In this document: in pieces, positions 62,239 to 64,000 of the stretch | How the letters are laid out: every line of letters starts with the position of its first letter | Numbering within the stretch: the stretch's first letter is position 1 | NCBI RefSeq assembly: GCF_041431415.1 | Contig: NZ_CP107845.1 | Location: forward strand, 4,898,001-4,962,000 | Reading direction: 5' to 3' | DNA from: Streptomyces sp. NBC_00513 | GTDB taxonomy: Bacteria > Actinomycetota > Actinomycetes > Streptomycetales > Streptomycetaceae | DNA length: 64,000 nucleotides | Translations under genes and position numbers: made by a program | Notes under the pieces: model-generated | Databases searched by the model: none | What the model saw: the letters and a program-made list of their open reading frames with translations, nothing else | What the model was told of the DNA's origin: nothing

Positions 62239-62999
62239 CACATGTCCCGCAGCAGCTTGCGCACGTCCCGCGGCCGGTTGGTGATGAGCGCGTCCACGCC
62301 GAGCCGCACGCACAGCTCCACGTCCTCCGGCTCGTCCACGGTCCACACCCGTACCGACAGCCCCTTCTCCTTCAACCGCCCCACCAGCCACGGGGAGCGG
62401 CGTACCAGCTCGATGCCCGGGCCCGCGTGCGTGGCGTACGGCGGGCGCACCGGCCGCAGCCGGCGTTCCATCAGGTACACGGCGGGCAGCCCCGGGGCCA
62501 GCCGGTGCAGCCGGGTCAGCGCGGTGCGGGAGAAGCTCATCACCTCGACGCGGCCGGCGGACCCGTCGGCCAGCCCGTACTCCCGGAGCACGCGCACCAG
62601 CTCGGCCTCCAGCCGGCCGCCCGCGCGCGACGGGTGCTTCGTCTCGACCGCGAGCCCTACCGGCCGCGGCGCGGCCAGGGCCTCCCTCAGCAGGTCCTCG
62701 AAGAGCAGCACCCGGGCGCCGGCGTGCCCGGACCCCTTCCACGCCCCGAAGTCGAGGGCGAGCAGCTCCTCGTACGTCATAGCGGAGACCACCCCGCGCC
62801 CGTCGGAGGTCCGCTCCACGCGCCGGTCGTGCACACAGACCAGCCTGTGGTCGGCGGTGAGCCGGACATCGCATTCGAGCGCGTCCGCGCCGTCCTCCAC
62901 GGCCTGCCGGTAGGCGGCCAGGGTGTGCTCGGGGTGCTCGTGGGAGGCCCCGCGGTGGGCGATCACGCGTACGGCGCGGGGCGAGGGTGTCGCGGTCAT
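62238..62999 (-). CDS. glycerophosphodiester phosphodiesterase
   Basis: A 253-residue GDPD: VIAHRGASHEHPEHTLAAYRQAVEDGADALECDVRLTADHRLVCVHDRRVERTSDG carries the His/Arg, Glu/Asp metal ligands and second His; VETKHPSRAGG and VWTVDEPEDVELCVRLGVDALITNRP complete the TIM barrel. It hydrolyses glycerophosphodiesters to glycerol 3-phosphate and an alcohol. No signal peptide, so cytosolic. ATG 62999 with AAGGA. Confidence 0.95.
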   Translation of the reverse strand: MTATPSPRAVRVIAHRGASHEHPEHTLAAYRQAVEDGADALECDVRLTADHRLVCVHDRRVERTSDGRGVVSAMTYEELLALDFGAWKGSGHAGARVLLFEDLLREALAAPRPVGLAVETKHPSRAGGRLEAELVRVLREYGLADGSAGRVEVMSFSRTALTRLHRLAPGLPAVYLMERRLRPVRPPYATHAGPGIELVRRSPWLVGRLKEKGLSVRVWTVDEPEDVELCVRLGVDALITNRPRDVRKLLRDM

Positions 63000-63144
63000 G
63001 CGGAGATCCTTGCGAACCGGGGTGAACGGGGCGGTGCGTCCCTGTCACCCCGACGTTAACCGGACGCGCCGGCTCAGGGCCTGATCGGCGGCAGCGGCGG
63101 GCGAGTGACGTCGAACCCGCCCGGCGCGACCGATGCGAAGGGGG

Positions 63145-63234
63145 CCGGGGGCCGTGCACGGGCCCCCGGGCGCCCTTCCGCGGTCGGCGGACACGCGTGA
63201 GGGCCCCTCCACCGGGCGGCGGAAGGGCCCTCAC
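63145..63234 (-). terminator. two hairpins after the fumarase gene
   Basis: 63197-63234: GTGAGGGCCC pairs with GGGCCCTCAC with an inner TCC/GGA extension, about 53 bases after the class I fumarase stop. 63145-63169: CCGGGGGCC with GGCCCCCGG-type complement. Either can end the minus-strand transcript. Confidence 0.7.
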
Positions 63235-63286
63235 GGGGCGTCACGAACCGGTGCGCGTCCCGGTCCGGGTCACGTGGACCGGCGTG

Positions 63287-64000
63287 TCACAGACCCGGGC
63301 CGCGGACCGGGATGTGGGTGAACGTCGGCTCCGGGGCCGGATTCTGGAAGAAGTCGTTGCCCTTGTCGTCCACGACGATGAACGCCGGGAAGTCCTCGAC
63401 CTCGATCCGCCAGACCGCCTCCATGCCGAGCTCCTCGTACTCCAGGACCTCGACCTTCTTGATGCAGTCCTGGGCCAGCCGCGCCGCCGGGCCGCCGATC
63501 GAACCCAGGTAGAAGCCGCCGTGCGTGCCACAGGCGTCCGTCACCTGCTGCGAGCGGTTGCCCTTGGCCAGCATGACCTTGGAGCCGCCCGCCGCCTGGA
63601 ACTGCTCGACGTAGGAGTCCATGCGGCCGGCCGTGGTCGGGCCGAAGGAGCCGGAGGCGTAGCCCTCGGGGGTCTTGGCGGGGCCCGCGTAGTAGACCGG
63701 GTGGTCCTTCAGGTACTGCGGCATCTCCGCACCGGTGTCCAGCAGTTCCTTGATCTTGGCGTGGGCGATGTCGCGCGCCACGACCAGCGGTCCGGTCAGG
63801 GACAGGCGGGTCTTGACCGGGTGCCGGGTCAGCGTCGCCAGGATCTCGTCCATCGGCCGGTTCAGGTCGATCGACACCACGTCCGCCGCGTCGTCGAGGT
63901 GATCGTCCGTCGTCTCGGGCAGGAAGCGCGCCGGGTCGGTCTCCAGCTGCTCCAGGAAGACCCCCTCGGCGGTGATCTTCGCGGTGGCCTGGCGGTCGGC
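63287..64000 (-). CDS. class I (Fe-S) fumarate hydratase, C-terminal part (partial)
   Basis: The frame is open to the right edge; about 237 codons are present. [127 protein letters not shown] is the beta (C-terminal) half of class I fumarase, where the substrate-binding residues lie; the Fe-S cysteine half is beyond the window. With fumC only 2.7 kb away the cell has both oxygen-tolerant and iron-dependent fumarases. Confidence 0.93.
   Translation of the reverse strand, partial: ADRQATAKITAEGVFLEQLETDPARFLPETTDDHLDDAADVVSIDLNRPMDEILATLTRHPVKTRLSLTGPLVVARDIAHAKIKELLDTGAEMPQYLKDHPVYYAGPAKTPEGYASGSFGPTTAGRMDSYVEQFQAAGGSKVMLAKGNRSQQVTDACGTHGGFYLGSIGGPAARLAQDCIKKVEVLEYEELGMEAVWRIEVEDFPAFIVVDDKGNDFFQNPAPEPTFTHIPVRGPGL

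Overview
The window looks like chromosomal DNA of a Streptomyces or close relative. It has very high GC, many GTG starts, translationally coupled GTGA/ATGA junctions, long perfect terminator hairpins, a GTP-type PEP carboxykinase, a divergent oxyR-ahpCD pair, a chitinase gene with a DasR-like dre box, and a single in-frame TTA (bldA) codon that I could find by eye. I saw no insertion sequence, prophage, tRNA, rRNA, CRISPR array or biosynthetic gene cluster.

Layout. 1-6.8 kb: end of a YyaL-type thioredoxin-domain protein, a hemolysin III homologue, pckG, small unknown proteins, an AlaA-type aminotransferase and a broken reductase remnant. 6.9-12.2 kb: a YdcF-type membrane protein, then a probable D-amino-acid catabolic unit (N-acyl-D-amino-acid deacylase and D-serine-dehydratase-like enzyme, divergent from iclR-ridA, with a palindrome between). 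12.3-15.5 kb: secreted M14 peptidase and GH18 chitinase. 15.8-27.1 kb: a Tad/Flp pilus locus (zinc-ribbon unknown, CpaB/RcpC, TadZ, two TadE-like proteins, CpaF/TadA, TadB, TadC, histidine kinase, response regulator, Flp pilin, TadG-like protein, lipoprotein, OmpA-domain protein). 27.2-30.7 kb: two TetR regulators, each divergent from its likely target (a DUF1348 protein and a DHA2 efflux pump), with clear operators. 31-41 kb: polysaccharide deacetylase, an orphan sugar-binding lipoprotein, SMI1/KNR4, DUF192, prepilin peptidase, aldo/keto reductase, a cis-prenyltransferase and a PIN-PhoH protein. 41.4-54.3 kb: lytic transglycosylase, AI-2E-family transporter, peroxide-defence genes, a PadR-controlled ABC exporter, an SPFH protein coupled to a ribbon-helix-helix protein, and a class A penicillin-binding protein. 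54.3-64 kb: catalase, a TTA-containing PP2C phosphatase, DUF402, FumC, an SGNH esterase with ricin-type lectin, GDPD, and the C-terminal part of a class I fumarase.

How genes work together. Pilus parts at 16.7-27.0 kb are probably processed by the prepilin peptidase about 9 kb away, since both the Flp pilin and the TadE/G proteins carry RGQ..(F/E)(E/Y)-type cleavage sites. The histidine kinase/response regulator pair sits inside the pilus locus and is its most likely local controller. AhpC/AhpD, OxyR and catalase form an oxidative-stress set. Cell-wall functions (deacetylase, transglycosylase, class A PBP, UppS-type enzyme) are scattered through the right half.

The most unusual sequence-level features are two in-frame tandem repeats inside the pilus-locus kinase, a 15-bp repeat array that starts at the ompA stop codon and repeats that stop in frame, a 28-bp-period repeat set at 4.06-4.17 kb, several perfect operator palindromes, a series of likely leaderless promoters, and the TTA codon in the phosphatase. 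All function calls come from reading motifs; no database search was run.
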